Positions 31,093-40,106 of a DNA stretch of 64,000 bases are shown here, piece by piece. Under the pieces are notes generated by a model. The model saw nothing but the letters and a program-made list of their open reading frames with translations, did not search any database and was not told the origin of the DNA. How positions within the stretch are numbered: the stretch's first letter is position 1; each line of letters begins with the position of its first letter. Made by a program: the position numbers and the translations under genes. Source of the stretch: an uncultured Pelagibacteraceae bacterium (GTDB lineage: Bacteria; Pseudomonadota; Alphaproteobacteria; Pelagibacterales; Pelagibacteraceae); the NCBI GenBank assembly GCA_902578115.1, contig CACHBR010000003.1, positions 1 to 64,000 on the forward strand, given 5' to 3'.

Positions 31093-32646
31093 TCAATCCT
31101 CGAATACAATCTTTCTAGCAGACATAATCAAATTGTCCGCCTCATCTCTAGTCAACGCAAAGTCCTCTAAATATCCGTTAATTTTGATACGTTTACCCTT
31201 AATTTCGTCCATACCTCCAATAAGCTCGTCAGACGAAAGTTCAGCAAAATCTTTTAATTTTTTTATGTTTTGTTCACCAAGAACCACCAGCATTCCTTGT
31301 GTCATACCTTTTAAATTTATTAATGAATCTTCTACACCAAGTTCTTTAAGTTTGTTTGAAATTTCAATTTTTTCTTTTTCTAGGTACTCTTTTGCCCTAG
31401 TAATTAATTCGTCTGCAGTTGTATCTTCTATACCTTCTATTTTACCTATATCTTCAATTTTTGATTGGGCAATTTCCTCAATAGTTTGAAAATTCTCAGA
31501 AACTAAAAGTTGACCAAGTGTTTCGTCTACCTCTAAATTTTTTATAAAATTTTGACTTCTTTCTTTAAATTCTGCTTGTCTCCTTTCTGAGTCTTCTTTG
31601 TCAGTTAATATATCAATTTCATAGTTAATGAGCTTTGAAGCAAGTCTTACATTTTGTCCTCTTCTTCCGATTGCTTTACTCAAATTTTCCTCGGTCAAAA
31701 TTACATCAATTCTTTTATTTTGTTCATCAATTAAAACTTTTTGAATTTCGGCCGGCGAGAGTGACTCTGCGACTAGGGTAGGTAAATCTTCTGTCCATTT
31801 AATAATATCTATTTTTTCTCCTTGAAGTTCGTTTACTACTGTTTGGACTCTGCTTCCTCTCATACCAACGCATGCACCTACCGGGTCTAAGGAAGAGTCC
31901 TTTGAGTTTACACAGATTTTAGCTCTACTTCCTGGATCTCGTGAAACCGCTTTTATTTCTATAACACCTTCATAAATCTCTGGAACCTCTTGAAAAAATA
32001 ATCTGGCAAGAAACTGGGGGTGTGCACGTGATAAGAAAATTTGATGGCCTTTATTGTCTCTTTTGACTTCATAACAGTAAGCTTTAACCCGATCACCATT
32101 TTTCAATATCTCTCTTTGAATTAATTCCTCTTTTCTTATAATTCCCTCAGCTCTACCTAAATCTACAATTACATTTCCGTATTCTAATCTTTTAATTATC
32201 CCGCTTAAAATTTGTCCCTGTTTTTCAATAAAATCATTAAACTGTCTTGTTTTTTCAGCTTCTTTAACCCTTTGAGAGATTACTTGTTTTGCGCTTTGAG
32301 CAGCTATTCTTCCAAAATCAACCTGGGGTAATTCTTCATAAATTTTATCGCCCACTTTTAAATTCTGATTATTTTTGTCAATTTTGCTTGCATCTTTTAA
32401 ACTAATTTCTTTTGATGCATCCTCAACTTTCTCGACTATTTGAAGTACTTTTTGAATTTTTATACTACCTTTTTCTCTATCTATTGTTGCCTCAATTTCA
32501 TTATCAAAACCAAATTTACTATAAGCAGCTTTTTGAATTGCTGACTCCATTGAGCTTAGTATAAGTTCTTTATCTATTGATTTCTCATTAGCAACTGAGT
32601 CAACAATTCTAAGCAGTTCTTGTTTATCTAATCCTCTGTTAAGCAT
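31093..32646 (-). CDS. nusA: Transcription elongation/termination factor NusA
   Basis: RNA-polymerase-associated factor promoting pausing, hairpin termination and antitermination (517 aa). Order: N-terminal RNAP-binding domain (from ELLRIVDSVANEKSIDKE), S1 domain (GIIKRLEYGNVIVDLGRAEG), KH1 with RDPGSRAKICVNS and CVGMRGSRVQTVVNEL, KH2 with AIGRRGQNVRLASKL, then two C-terminal acidic helix-hairpin-helix repeats. rimP, its usual upstream partner, is absent. A strong intrinsic terminator lies only 16 nt upstream of its ATG, and its AGG Shine-Dalgarno can pair with sequence on the far side of that hairpin. Confidence 0.97.
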   Translation of the reverse strand: MLNRGLDKQELLRIVDSVANEKSIDKELILSSMESAIQKAAYSKFGFDNEIEATIDREKGSIKIQKVLQIVEKVEDASKEISLKDASKIDKNNQNLKVGDKIYEELPQVDFGRIAAQSAKQVISQRVKEAEKTRQFNDFIEKQGQILSGIIKRLEYGNVIVDLGRAEGIIRKEELIQREILKNGDRVKAYCYEVKRDNKGHQIFLSRAHPQFLARLFFQEVPEIYEGVIEIKAVSRDPGSRAKICVNSKDSSLDPVGACVGMRGSRVQTVVNELQGEKIDIIKWTEDLPTLVAESLSPAEIQKVLIDEQNKRIDVILTEENLSKAIGRRGQNVRLASKLINYEIDILTDKEDSERRQAEFKERSQNFIKNLEVDETLGQLLVSENFQTIEEIAQSKIEDIGKIEGIEDTTADELITRAKEYLEKEKIEISNKLKELGVEDSLINLKGMTQGMLVVLGEQNIKKLKDFAELSSDELIGGMDEIKGKRIKINGYLEDFALTRDEADNLIMSARKIVFED

Positions 32647-32662
32647 ATTTAAAATAATACCT

Positions 32663-32690
32663 AAAAAAAAATGGGCAAAAGCCCATTTTG
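32663..32690 (-). terminator. Strong intrinsic terminator in the metK-nusA gap (nusA leader)
   Basis: Read on the minus strand: AAAATGGGC (32689-32681), TTTT loop, GCCCATTTT (32676-32668), then a continuing U-run to 32663 (nine U in all). The 9-bp stem with four G-C pairs plus U9 is the best terminator in the window. It ends 16 nt before the nusA ATG. Flanking 6-nt arms ATACCT (32703-32698) and AGGTAT (32662-32657) are complementary; the second contains the probable nusA Shine-Dalgarno AGG. Confidence 0.85.
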
Positions 32691-32744
32691 ATCTTCCAGG
32701 TATCTTAACAATTATTTAATTGAATTTGATTAAATTATCAATAA

Positions 32745-33908
32745 TTACTTTTTAAAAACATCAACTTTATCTGTTTTTTCCCATGAAAATGAGCCATCAG
32801 ATCCTGGTTTTCTACCAAAATGGCCATATGCTGCTGTACGCTCATATATAGGTCTGTTTAGTGATAACATTTCTCTAATACCTCGGGGGCTTAAATCAAA
32901 ATTCTCTTTAATAAGTTTCTCAACTTTTTTTGATTTTTCTTCATTACCATCGTAAAGGTTTACATAAATTGAAAGAGGCTTTGATACTCCAATTGCATAA
33001 GCAAGTTGAATTAAACATTTATCAGCTATCTTTGATGCTACAATATTTTTTGCAACATATCTTGCAGCATACGCAGCAGATCTATCAACTTTACTTGGGT
33101 CTTTTCCAGAAAATGCTCCACCACCGTGGGGAGCTGCACCACCGTAAGTATCGACTATAATTTTTCTTCCAGTAAGACCGCTATCTCCATCCGGCCCACC
33201 AATTATAAATTGACCTGTTGGGTTTACATAAAATTCCTCTTCTTTTAATTCTTTGAGTAGTTTTTTTGGTATAGATTTCTCTAAATAAGGTCTAACAATT
33301 TCTTTTACTTTTTTTTGATCTACTTCAGGTGAGTGTTGGGTTGATATTACTATTGATTTAACTTTTACTGGTTTTCCGTTTTCATATTCCATGGTCACTT
33401 GACTTTTAGAGTCAGGCTCTAGATCTTTCGAAATTCCTTTTTTCCTATCCTCAGCCATTAACTCTAAGATTTTATGTGAGTAATAAATTGGTGCAGGCAT
33501 TAGAACATCAGTTTCATTACACGCATAACCAAACATAATTCCTTGGTCTCCAGCTCCCTCGTCTTTGTTTCCTTTAGAGTCAACACCCATAGCAATATCA
33601 GAAGATTGAGCATGTAGATGGACGTCTACACTGCAATTCTTCCAATGAAAACCTTTTTGCTCATATCCAATATCTTTTATGCAATCTCTAACCTTAGCTT
33701 CTATATCTTCTTTTCTAATTTCTGGACCTCGAACCTCACCAGCTAAAATGACTTTATTTGTTGTTGTTAATGTTTCACACGCTACTCTTGATAAAGGATC
33801 TTTTGAAATGTAAGTATCAACTACCATATCTGATATACGGTCACAAACTTTATCTGGATGTCCTTCTGAAACTGACTCACTCGTAAATAAATAGTTTTTT
33901 GAATTCAT
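32745..33908 (-). CDS. metK: S-adenosylmethionine synthetase
   Basis: Makes SAM from methionine and ATP (387 aa). ATP and methionine-site motifs: [28 protein letters not shown], the P-loop-like [23 protein letters not shown], and the C-terminal AYGHFGR. It shares a base with the lnt stop (33908), so there is no leader and no SAM riboswitch before it. The nusA-leader terminator follows 55 nt after its stop. Confidence 0.97.
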   Translation of the reverse strand: MNSKNYLFTSESVSEGHPDKVCDRISDMVVDTYISKDPLSRVACETLTTTNKVILAGEVRGPEIRKEDIEAKVRDCIKDIGYEQKGFHWKNCSVDVHLHAQSSDIAMGVDSKGNKDEGAGDQGIMFGYACNETDVLMPAPIYYSHKILELMAEDRKKGISKDLEPDSKSQVTMEYENGKPVKVKSIVISTQHSPEVDQKKVKEIVRPYLEKSIPKKLLKELKEEEFYVNPTGQFIIGGPDGDSGLTGRKIIVDTYGGAAPHGGGAFSGKDPSKVDRSAAYAARYVAKNIVASKIADKCLIQLAYAIGVSKPLSIYVNLYDGNEEKSKKVEKLIKENFDLSPRGIREMLSLNRPIYERTAAYGHFGRKPGSDGSFSWEKTDKVDVFKK

Positions 33909-35461
33909 TAGAGTTTAAATTTTTTTAATAGTAAGAAAGTAATAGCATATATAATTAAAAGTAAAGTAAATATTAAACTTTTATTTGTATTGTTGTTTTT
34001 AGATTTTATTACAGGTAAATCCATCTCAATATTTCCAGCCTCGGTAGAATTTAGGATTTTTAAAATTTTACCGGTTGGACTTATAAATGCACTTATACCC
34101 ATATTCGCAGATCGTACAGTATAACTGCCATTTTCAATTGCTCTATAAATCGCTTTTACAAAATGTTGTTGCGGACCAATGCTATTTCCAAACCAAGCGT
34201 CCTCAGAAATATTTACGATAAAATTTAAATTTTTTTGTTTATTTTCTGAAATTTTTGGAAAAATTATTTCATAACAAATTAGAGACATGATATTTATAAT
34301 TTTATTATTAAAGTTTATTGTAATAATTGAATCATTTTTGCCTCTAGAGAATGAATTATAACCTTCTGTAATTTTTTTGAATCCTATTTTTCGTAAAAGG
34401 TTTTCAAATGGTAAGAACTCACCAAATGGAACTAATTTTTGCTTATTATATTGGCTTATTATATTCATATCATTATCGATTATAAGCAAGCTATTAAAAT
34501 AATACTTTTTACTATTTTGAGTTTTTTCTGTATTTGCACCAAAAATAATTAAATGGTTTTTTGAAAAATTTTCTTTAATTTTTTTTTTTAATTGATTATT
34601 TTTTTTAAAATTTTCATCTAAGAAAACACCCTCGGGCCAGACGAAAATTGTTTGTTGTTTTTTATCGGGTTCACTAATTTTAATTAAATTATTTAACACT
34701 AGTGCTTGATCTTTGAACTCAGATAATTTTAGCCCTGATGAAACAATTTTAAAATTTATTCTATTTTCAGTATCTTCTTTATAAGAATTTATTTTATATG
34801 AACCAAAAAAATAATTTGAAAATAATAAAATTACAAAAAAAGTGATTAATATATATTTAAATTTGTTTTTGAAAAAAAAAGTGACTGGTAAAAAAAGAAT
34901 AGTGATTAGAATTAAATTTAATGAAAAAAAACCGATAAAATTTAAAATTTGTAAACTTTCTTGTGACCACGATAAACTGTAGGCCCATAGATTCCAAGGG
35001 AAACCAGTTAGAATAAAACTTCTTAAAAAATCAGATATAGAAAATAAAATACTAATTAAAATTATCGAAGATATTTTAAACTCTACAAATCTACCTATCA
35101 AAATTATTGGGAGAGAAAAAAATAATGATAGAAATAAAGGAATAAATATTAATGCAAACGGGATTAAAAATTTGAAAGATGGGTCAAATGTAAGTGAATA
35201 AGTAATCCAATAAAGACCAAAAAGAAAAAAACCAAATCCATAGGATGTGCCAAGAAAAAATAAATTTTTTAAAAAAGGTTTTTTTCTATATGAGCTTTGT
35301 GTTTTCTTTTTAACATAATAAATTAAATAAAATAACATTGACATTGAAAATGCATTAACGAATAAAAGATTAAATGGATTGAAACCTAATACAGTTATAG
35401 AGCCTAAAAAAAAGGGAAAAATGAAAAGGATAAAAAACCTTCTATTAAAAAACTTTAACAT
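33908..35461 (-). CDS. lnt: Apolipoprotein N-acyltransferase
   Basis: Inner-membrane enzyme adding the third acyl chain to bacterial lipoproteins (517 aa). Six or more N-terminal hydrophobic helices are followed by a periplasmic nitrilase domain with the catalytic Glu (FVWPEGVF), Lys ([11 protein letters not shown]) and Cys ([10 protein letters not shown]), and a final membrane helix ([17 protein letters not shown]). It overlaps ybeY by 7 bp. The corC/hlyC gene usually between ybeY and lnt is absent. Confidence 0.94.
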   Translation of the reverse strand: MLKFFNRRFFILFIFPFFLGSITVLGFNPFNLLFVNAFSMSMLFYLIYYVKKKTQSSYRKKPFLKNLFFLGTSYGFGFFLFGLYWITYSLTFDPSFKFLIPFALIFIPLFLSLFFSLPIILIGRFVEFKISSIILISILFSISDFLRSFILTGFPWNLWAYSLSWSQESLQILNFIGFFSLNLILITILFLPVTFFFKNKFKYILITFFVILLFSNYFFGSYKINSYKEDTENRINFKIVSSGLKLSEFKDQALVLNNLIKISEPDKKQQTIFVWPEGVFLDENFKKNNQLKKKIKENFSKNHLIIFGANTEKTQNSKKYYFNSLLIIDNDMNIISQYNKQKLVPFGEFLPFENLLRKIGFKKITEGYNSFSRGKNDSIITINFNNKIINIMSLICYEIIFPKISENKQKNLNFIVNISEDAWFGNSIGPQQHFVKAIYRAIENGSYTVRSANMGISAFISPTGKILKILNSTEAGNIEMDLPVIKSKNNNTNKSLIFTLLLIIYAITFLLLKKFKL

Positions 35462-35913
35462 TTTAATTGTTTAATAATTTTATTTTCTATTTTCATCATT
35501 TCAAAAAAATCTTTATTTTTATGATGTGTATATCCTAGTAAATGTACTAAACCATGAACCCATAACTTATTAAACTCACTCTCAAATTTTAATTGTCTTT
35601 TATCAATTTTATATAAATTAATAACTATATCACCAAGATAAATGGTTTTATTTAGTTTTAATTTAATTCTTGTTTCACTAGGATCGTAATAAGGAAAAGA
35701 TAACACGTCAGTAGCTTTATTTTTTTTCCTAAATTTTTTGTTTAAATTTCTTATTTCCTTATTACCTGTTAGTCGAATTGAAAAATTAACTGACTTCGAT
35801 TTAGAAAAAATATTTAAATTTATTTTCTTTGCCAGTTTATTTAAATACTTGTTTGGATTTGATATATATTTTTTCCAGTTTTTATCTTTTATAAAAACAT
35901 CAATTTTGATCAT
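35455..35913 (-). CDS. ybeY: Endoribonuclease YbeY
   Basis: Zinc-dependent single-strand RNase in 16S rRNA 3'-end maturation and ribosome quality control (152 aa). The metal site is HGLVHLLGYTHH (three His of the H-x3-H-x5-H motif); NKKFRKKNKATDVLSFP and LGDIVIN are also conserved. ATG 35913 (MIKIDVFIKD) matches the family start and overlaps phoH by 14 bp; a further upstream start lies wholly inside phoH. Confidence 0.93.
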   Translation of the reverse strand: MIKIDVFIKDKNWKKYISNPNKYLNKLAKKINLNIFSKSKSVNFSIRLTGNKEIRNLNKKFRKKNKATDVLSFPYYDPSETRIKLKLNKTIYLGDIVINLYKIDKRQLKFESEFNKLWVHGLVHLLGYTHHKNKDFFEMMKIENKIIKQLKC

Positions 35914-36916
35914 CAAAATTTTTTTGATAAGCCTGTATAATTTTTGATACAAGGGGATGTCTGACTACATCTTTGTGATCAAACTCAATTACTTTAATTT
36001 CATCAATACCCTTTAAAATTTTTTTAGACTTTGTCAGTCCGGAATGGCTCTTATTAATTAAGTCAATTTGTGATGGATCTCCATTAACAACTAATTTTGA
36101 ATTTTCCCCAATTCTTGTTAAAAACATTTTAATTTGTGTTGAGGTTGCGTTTTGTGCTTCATCGAGTATCGCAAAAGAGTTTTTTAATGTTCTACCTCTC
36201 ATAAAAGCTAACGGTGCTATTTCAATTGATCCATTATCAATTTTTCTTTGAATTTGTTCATAACCGAATAAATCGTATAACGCGTCATATAAAGGTCTAA
36301 GGTATGGGTCTACTTTTTCTTTCATATCTCCTGGAAGAAAACCCAGTCTTTCACCTGCTTCAACTGCAGGTCTAGATAGTATTACTCTATCAATTTTTTT
36401 TTCCATCAATAAAGTTACTGCAACAGATACTGCAAGATAACTTTTGCCAGTTCCGGCAGGACCTAGTGACATAATTATATTTTCACTTTGAAGAGCTTTT
36501 AAATATTCAGATTGTTTTTTCGATCGAGCTATTATTGATCTTCTAGGAGTTTTTATGACTTGATCAATCGATCTCACATTATTTCTTTTTTTTTTGTCGT
36601 CCAATTCATTAACTCCGTGTTTAATTGAATAAACTATATCATTATTTTCTATTGAATTGGTAACTAGATACTTATTTACTAAAAACATTAACGAATTTGA
36701 CACGTTAACAACTGAGGTTTTGCTACCTTTTACAGTTATTGAATTTCCTCTAAAAAAAAGGTTGGTTTTAGTTAGTTTTTCTAATTGAATAAGATTTTTA
36801 TTAAATTCACCAACAATAGCCATTAAAATATTGTTATTAAAAATTTTTATATTTGCGGTCTCATTGTCAATTTTTTTTATTGAAATTTCTTTATCAAGAT
36901 TTTTTGCTTCTAACAT
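35900..36916 (-). CDS. ybeZ: PhoH-like protein (YbeZ)
   Basis: Cytoplasmic ATPase of the PhoH/YbeZ family, functionally linked to YbeY and ribosome or RNA metabolism (338 aa). An N-terminal KH-like region (~90 residues) precedes a P-loop domain with Walker A GPAGTGKSYLA, RPAVEAGERLGFLPGD, and Walker B FAILDEAQNAT. It overlaps ybeY and shares one base with miaB (36916), consistent with tight coupling. Confidence 0.93.
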   Translation of the reverse strand: MLEAKNLDKEISIKKIDNETANIKIFNNNILMAIVGEFNKNLIQLEKLTKTNLFFRGNSITVKGSKTSVVNVSNSLMFLVNKYLVTNSIENNDIVYSIKHGVNELDDKKKRNNVRSIDQVIKTPRRSIIARSKKQSEYLKALQSENIIMSLGPAGTGKSYLAVSVAVTLLMEKKIDRVILSRPAVEAGERLGFLPGDMKEKVDPYLRPLYDALYDLFGYEQIQRKIDNGSIEIAPLAFMRGRTLKNSFAILDEAQNATSTQIKMFLTRIGENSKLVVNGDPSQIDLINKSHSGLTKSKKILKGIDEIKVIEFDHKDVVRHPLVSKIIQAYQKNFDDQN

Positions 36917-38259
36917 TATGCTGCTACCTCTTTATCAATATTTTCTTTAACACCAAATAGGGTGTTTTTGTTACAATCTTTTATTCTTACATTTATAATT
37001 TTACCAATATCTTTGTCATCAATATTTTCAGTCACAACAGGTGTGAAACTATCTGTTCTACCAAAATATTTTTCTTGGTTTTTCATTTTATTTTCAATCA
37101 GAACTTTTTTATTTTTTCCAATCTGATTTTTATTATAATTGTTTTGAATATTGTTTAGTAAATTTTGAAGAATTATTAGTCTATTATGCTGAATTTCCTT
37201 TTTTAATGGATTTAATTTAAATGCTGGGGTTCCTGGTCTTTGATTATAAATAAACGAAAATGAATTTACAAATTTTACATTGTTAATCAAAGATAAAGTA
37301 TCCTCAAAATCTTTTTCGGTCTCACCTGGATAACCTACAATAAAATCACTTGAAAATTTAATTTCTGGCCTTACGGCAACCAAATTTTTAATTATATTTA
37401 AATATTCTTCTCTAGTATGTTTACGATTCATGCTTTTCAAAATTGTGTTTGAACCACTTTGGATTGGTAAATGAATAAATGGCGCTAATTTTTTTGAAAT
37501 TTTATGACATTTAATTAAATCACTTGTCATATCTTTGGGGTGAGATGTTGTATATCTTATTCTTTTTAATTCTTTGATATTTTCTAATTCAAATATTAAA
37601 TCCGAAAGTTTAAAAATTGATCCATTTTTTTTATGACTATAAGCGTTTACATTTTGACCTAATAAGGTAACCTCAACAACTCCATTCGAAATAAGATCTT
37701 TTACTTCTTGTATTATCTCTAAAGGCGATCTCGAATATTCTGGGCCCCTGGTATACGGCACTACACAAAAATTACAAAATTTATCACAACCCTCTTGAAT
37801 AGTAACAAAAGATGATATTTTTGTGTCTGTGTTTTTAATTTGATTTAATTTGTCAAATTTTTTTACAACATCAAAATTTGTAAAATTTAATTTATCTTTT
37901 CTTTTATTTAGCCTTTGTAATATTTTAGGTATACTTTGATACGATTGTGGACCTACTACTGCATCTATGTAAGGTTCCCTATCGAGCATTTCATCGTTTT
38001 CGGCTTGGGCAACACAACCTGTAACAAAAACTGCTGGTTTTTTTTTATTTTTATAAATTTTTTTTAAACGCCCAATATCATGGTATACTTTTTCAGTAGC
38101 TTTTTCTCTGATATGACAAGTATTCAGAATATAACAATCTATGTTTTCTAGATCTTTAGTTCTTTGGTAACCAACCTTTTTTACTAAATCTGATAAACGA
38201 TTACTATCATATTCGTTCATTTGGCATCCGAAAGTTTTAATGAAAATTTTTTTTAGCAA
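36916..38259 (-). CDS. miaB: tRNA-2-methylthio-N6-isopentenyladenosine37 synthase MiaB
   Basis: Radical-SAM methylthiotransferase modifying A37 of tRNAs that read UNN codons (447 aa). The auxiliary 4Fe-4S cysteines are in TFGCQMNEYDS, LNTCHIREKA and VTGCVAQAE; the radical-SAM motif is C-x3-C-x2-C in GCDKFCNFCVVPYTRG. A C-terminal TRAM-like segment (KKVLIENKM onward) completes the family architecture. 4 bp from fur. Confidence 0.95.
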   Translation of the reverse strand: MLKKIFIKTFGCQMNEYDSNRLSDLVKKVGYQRTKDLENIDCYILNTCHIREKATEKVYHDIGRLKKIYKNKKKPAVFVTGCVAQAENDEMLDREPYIDAVVGPQSYQSIPKILQRLNKRKDKLNFTNFDVVKKFDKLNQIKNTDTKISSFVTIQEGCDKFCNFCVVPYTRGPEYSRSPLEIIQEVKDLISNGVVEVTLLGQNVNAYSHKKNGSIFKLSDLIFELENIKELKRIRYTTSHPKDMTSDLIKCHKISKKLAPFIHLPIQSGSNTILKSMNRKHTREEYLNIIKNLVAVRPEIKFSSDFIVGYPGETEKDFEDTLSLINNVKFVNSFSFIYNQRPGTPAFKLNPLKKEIQHNRLIILQNLLNNIQNNYNKNQIGKNKKVLIENKMKNQEKYFGRTDSFTPVVTENIDDKDIGKIINVRIKDCNKNTLFGVKENIDKEVAA

Positions 38260-38263
38260 TTTA

Positions 38264-38692
38264 TTAATTTTTTTTAATTTTTTGTGCGTATAATTCTAAC
38301 TTATGATCAACAAGTTTATAACCTAATTTTTCAGCTACTTTTTTTTGAAGTTCTTCAATATCTTTATCTACGAACTCTATAATTTCACCAGTTTTTATAT
38401 CAATTAAATGATCATGGTGTTCTTCTGTTAGAGGTTCGTATCTTGATTTTCCTTCTTTAAAATCATGTCTTTCAATTATACCTGCTTCCTCAAAAAGTTT
38501 TACTGTTCTATAAACAGTAGCGATACTTATGTTTTTATCTATCTCATTTACTCTTTTGTGAAGTTCATCAACATCAGGATGATCTTTCGATCCATAGGTT
38601 GCTTTTGAATCAGACATAACTTTTGCTATGATACGTCTCTGATCTGTTAACCTTACACCTTTATTTTTACATTTATCTTCTATTTTACTCAT
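38264..38692 (-). CDS. fur: Fur/Mur-family metal-responsive regulator
   Basis: 142-aa Fur-type repressor. Winged helix: GVRLTDQRRIIAKVM, HPDVDELHKRVNEID, ISIATVYRTVKLFEEAGIIERHDF. The metal site is HHDHLIDIKTGEIIEFVD. In alphaproteobacteria this syntenic position (before miaB-phoH-ybeY) is held by the Fur/Mur protein, which in several lineages responds to manganese while Irr handles iron. Since an irr gene is also in this window, a Mur-like role is plausible but unproven. Confidence 0.9.
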   Translation of the reverse strand: MSKIEDKCKNKGVRLTDQRRIIAKVMSDSKATYGSKDHPDVDELHKRVNEIDKNISIATVYRTVKLFEEAGIIERHDFKEGKSRYEPLTEEHHDHLIDIKTGEIIEFVDKDIEELQKKVAEKLGYKLVDHKLELYAQKIKKN

Positions 38693-38703
38693 AAATTTAT
38701 AAT

Positions 38704-39087
38704 TTAACTTATGTAGACAGGTTTAATCAAATTATTTTCTATTAATTTGTTTTTAATTAATATTTCAATATTTTTAGCGTTAAATTCACCTAAATCATAG
38801 CCTTTATAACCATATAATTTTGATCCTTTTGTTATTTTGATCCCTTTAGCCACAGCTAGAGAAATTCTAATGCCAGAAAAACTACCTGGCCCAATATTCA
38901 CAATAACAGAAAAGTTTTTGTCAATATTAGCTTTTTTTTCTCTTACAAAAACAAAAATTTTGTTCACAAGTGACTCGTTGTTTCTTATATTTGTTTGAAG
39001 TTTTTTTAAAAAAAAATTATTATTGACTCTTAAAGCTATAATATTATTTTTACCTGTGCAGTTTATTATTAAAAAATTTTTAATCAT
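38704..39087 (-). CDS. tsaB: Short TsaB-like protein (t6A tRNA modification)
   Basis: 127-aa protein matching the N-terminal half of TsaB, the partner of TsaD in threonylcarbamoyl-adenosine-37 synthesis. It has the family opening (MIKNFLIINCTGKNNIIALRV) and the strong motif IGPGSFSGIRISLAVAKGI, but ends soon after at about residue 127. Other TsaB proteins run to ~200-230 residues with a second ASKHA lobe. No frameshifted continuation is visible because fur follows 11 bp later. Position upstream of fur-miaB matches alphaproteobacterial synteny (rimI absent). The start overlaps the divergent NodB gene. Confidence 0.8.
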   Translation of the reverse strand: MIKNFLIINCTGKNNIIALRVNNNFFLKKLQTNIRNNESLVNKIFVFVREKKANIDKNFSVIVNIGPGSFSGIRISLAVAKGIKITKGSKLYGYKGYDLGEFNAKNIEILIKNKLIENNLIKPVYIS

Positions 39088-40105
39088 TTGTTTATTTATA
39101 ATTTTATTTATTGATTTTAACAATTCATATTCTAATGCAAAGAATATAAAAGATTATGGAATTATTTCAATAATGTACCATCGTTTTGAAGAAAATAAAT
39201 ATCCATCTACTAATGTTAAAATTGAAGATTTTAAAACCCATCTAGATATAATTAAAAATAGTAATTTCAATTTTATTTCACATACAGATTTTTTAACTGC
39301 TATAAATTCTAGCAATAATGAAAAAAAAATTCTTCTTACAATTGATGATGGATTCTCCTCTTTTTATGAAAATGCTTGGCCAATATTAAAAAAAAGGGAG
39401 ATACCATTTATAATATTTATCAATACTGAGACTATTGGATCGAGTGGGTATATGAATTGGTCTGAAATAAAAGAAATTTTAAAATTTGATTTTGTTCACG
39501 TAGGTAACCACAGCCATACACATGACTATTTAGTAGATAAAAGTGATGCTGAGATAGAGGAAGATCTTAAAAAATCAATTAAAATTTTTAAAGACAAACT
39601 TAATTATGAAACAAAATTTTTTGCTTATCCTTTTGGAGAATATAAAAAATCGTATATTGAAATTGTAAAAAAATTGGGATTTGATTATGGTTTTGGCCAA
39701 CATTCTGGAGTAATGGATAAAACTAAAAATAAGTTTGAGTTACCAAGGTTCCCAATAAATGAGAAATATGGTGAAGTAAAAAGATTTAAAACGATTTTAA
39801 ATACGTTACCATTACCTTATTTAAAAATATCTCCAGATGAAAAATATTTAAACCCAAAGAACAATCCGCCAGATGTAAAGGTTACTTTTTTTAAGGATGG
39901 TCCAAATATTAAAAATATTAATTGTTACTCAAATGAGGAAGATAAATGGAGAAAATCAAAAATTAATTTTATTTCTGATAATGAAATAAAAATAATTTTG
40001 GAGGGTAAGTTTATTTCAGAAAGAGGTAGAATAAATTGTTCGTTAAGAGAAAACACAGGTGAATGGAGATGGCTTGGTATACAGTTTGTAATATCTGATT
40101 TATAG
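39056..40105 (+). CDS. Exported polysaccharide deacetylase (NodB domain)
   Basis: About 349 aa. The signal-like segment FIIKKFLIICLFIILFID precedes a NodB homology domain. Motif 1 is LLTIDDGFSSFYENAW (catalytic and metal Asp pair), motif 2 is HVGNHSHTHDYL with the zinc His pair, and a FAYPFGEY motif follows. An Ig-like C-terminal domain of ~90 residues is of unknown function. Such enzymes de-N-acetylate surface polysaccharide or peptidoglycan. No in-frame ATG exists before residue ~40, so the start must be non-ATG; GTG 39056 preserves the signal peptide, TTG 39023 is the longest option. The 5' end overlaps tsaB by 32 bp. Confidence 0.85.
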   Translation: MQFIIKKFLIICLFIILFIDFNNSYSNAKNIKDYGIISIMYHRFEENKYPSTNVKIEDFKTHLDIIKNSNFNFISHTDFLTAINSSNNEKKILLTIDDGFSSFYENAWPILKKREIPFIIFINTETIGSSGYMNWSEIKEILKFDFVHVGNHSHTHDYLVDKSDAEIEEDLKKSIKIFKDKLNYETKFFAYPFGEYKKSYIEIVKKLGFDYGFGQHSGVMDKTKNKFELPRFPINEKYGEVKRFKTILNTLPLPYLKISPDEKYLNPKNNPPDVKVTFFKDGPNIKNINCYSNEEDKWRKSKINFISDNEIKIILEGKFISERGRINCSLRENTGEWRWLGIQFVISDL

Positions 40106-40106
40106 A

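Noticed and set aside
31064-31489. 141-codon open frame opposite infB/nusA junction
   Set aside because: Serine-rich hydrophobic shadow of the NusA C-terminus and IF-2 N-terminus; no start context or family match.
32745-33990. SAM riboswitch before metK
   Set aside because: metK overlaps the lnt stop by one base, leaving no leader sequence; nothing resembling a SAM-binding fold is visible.
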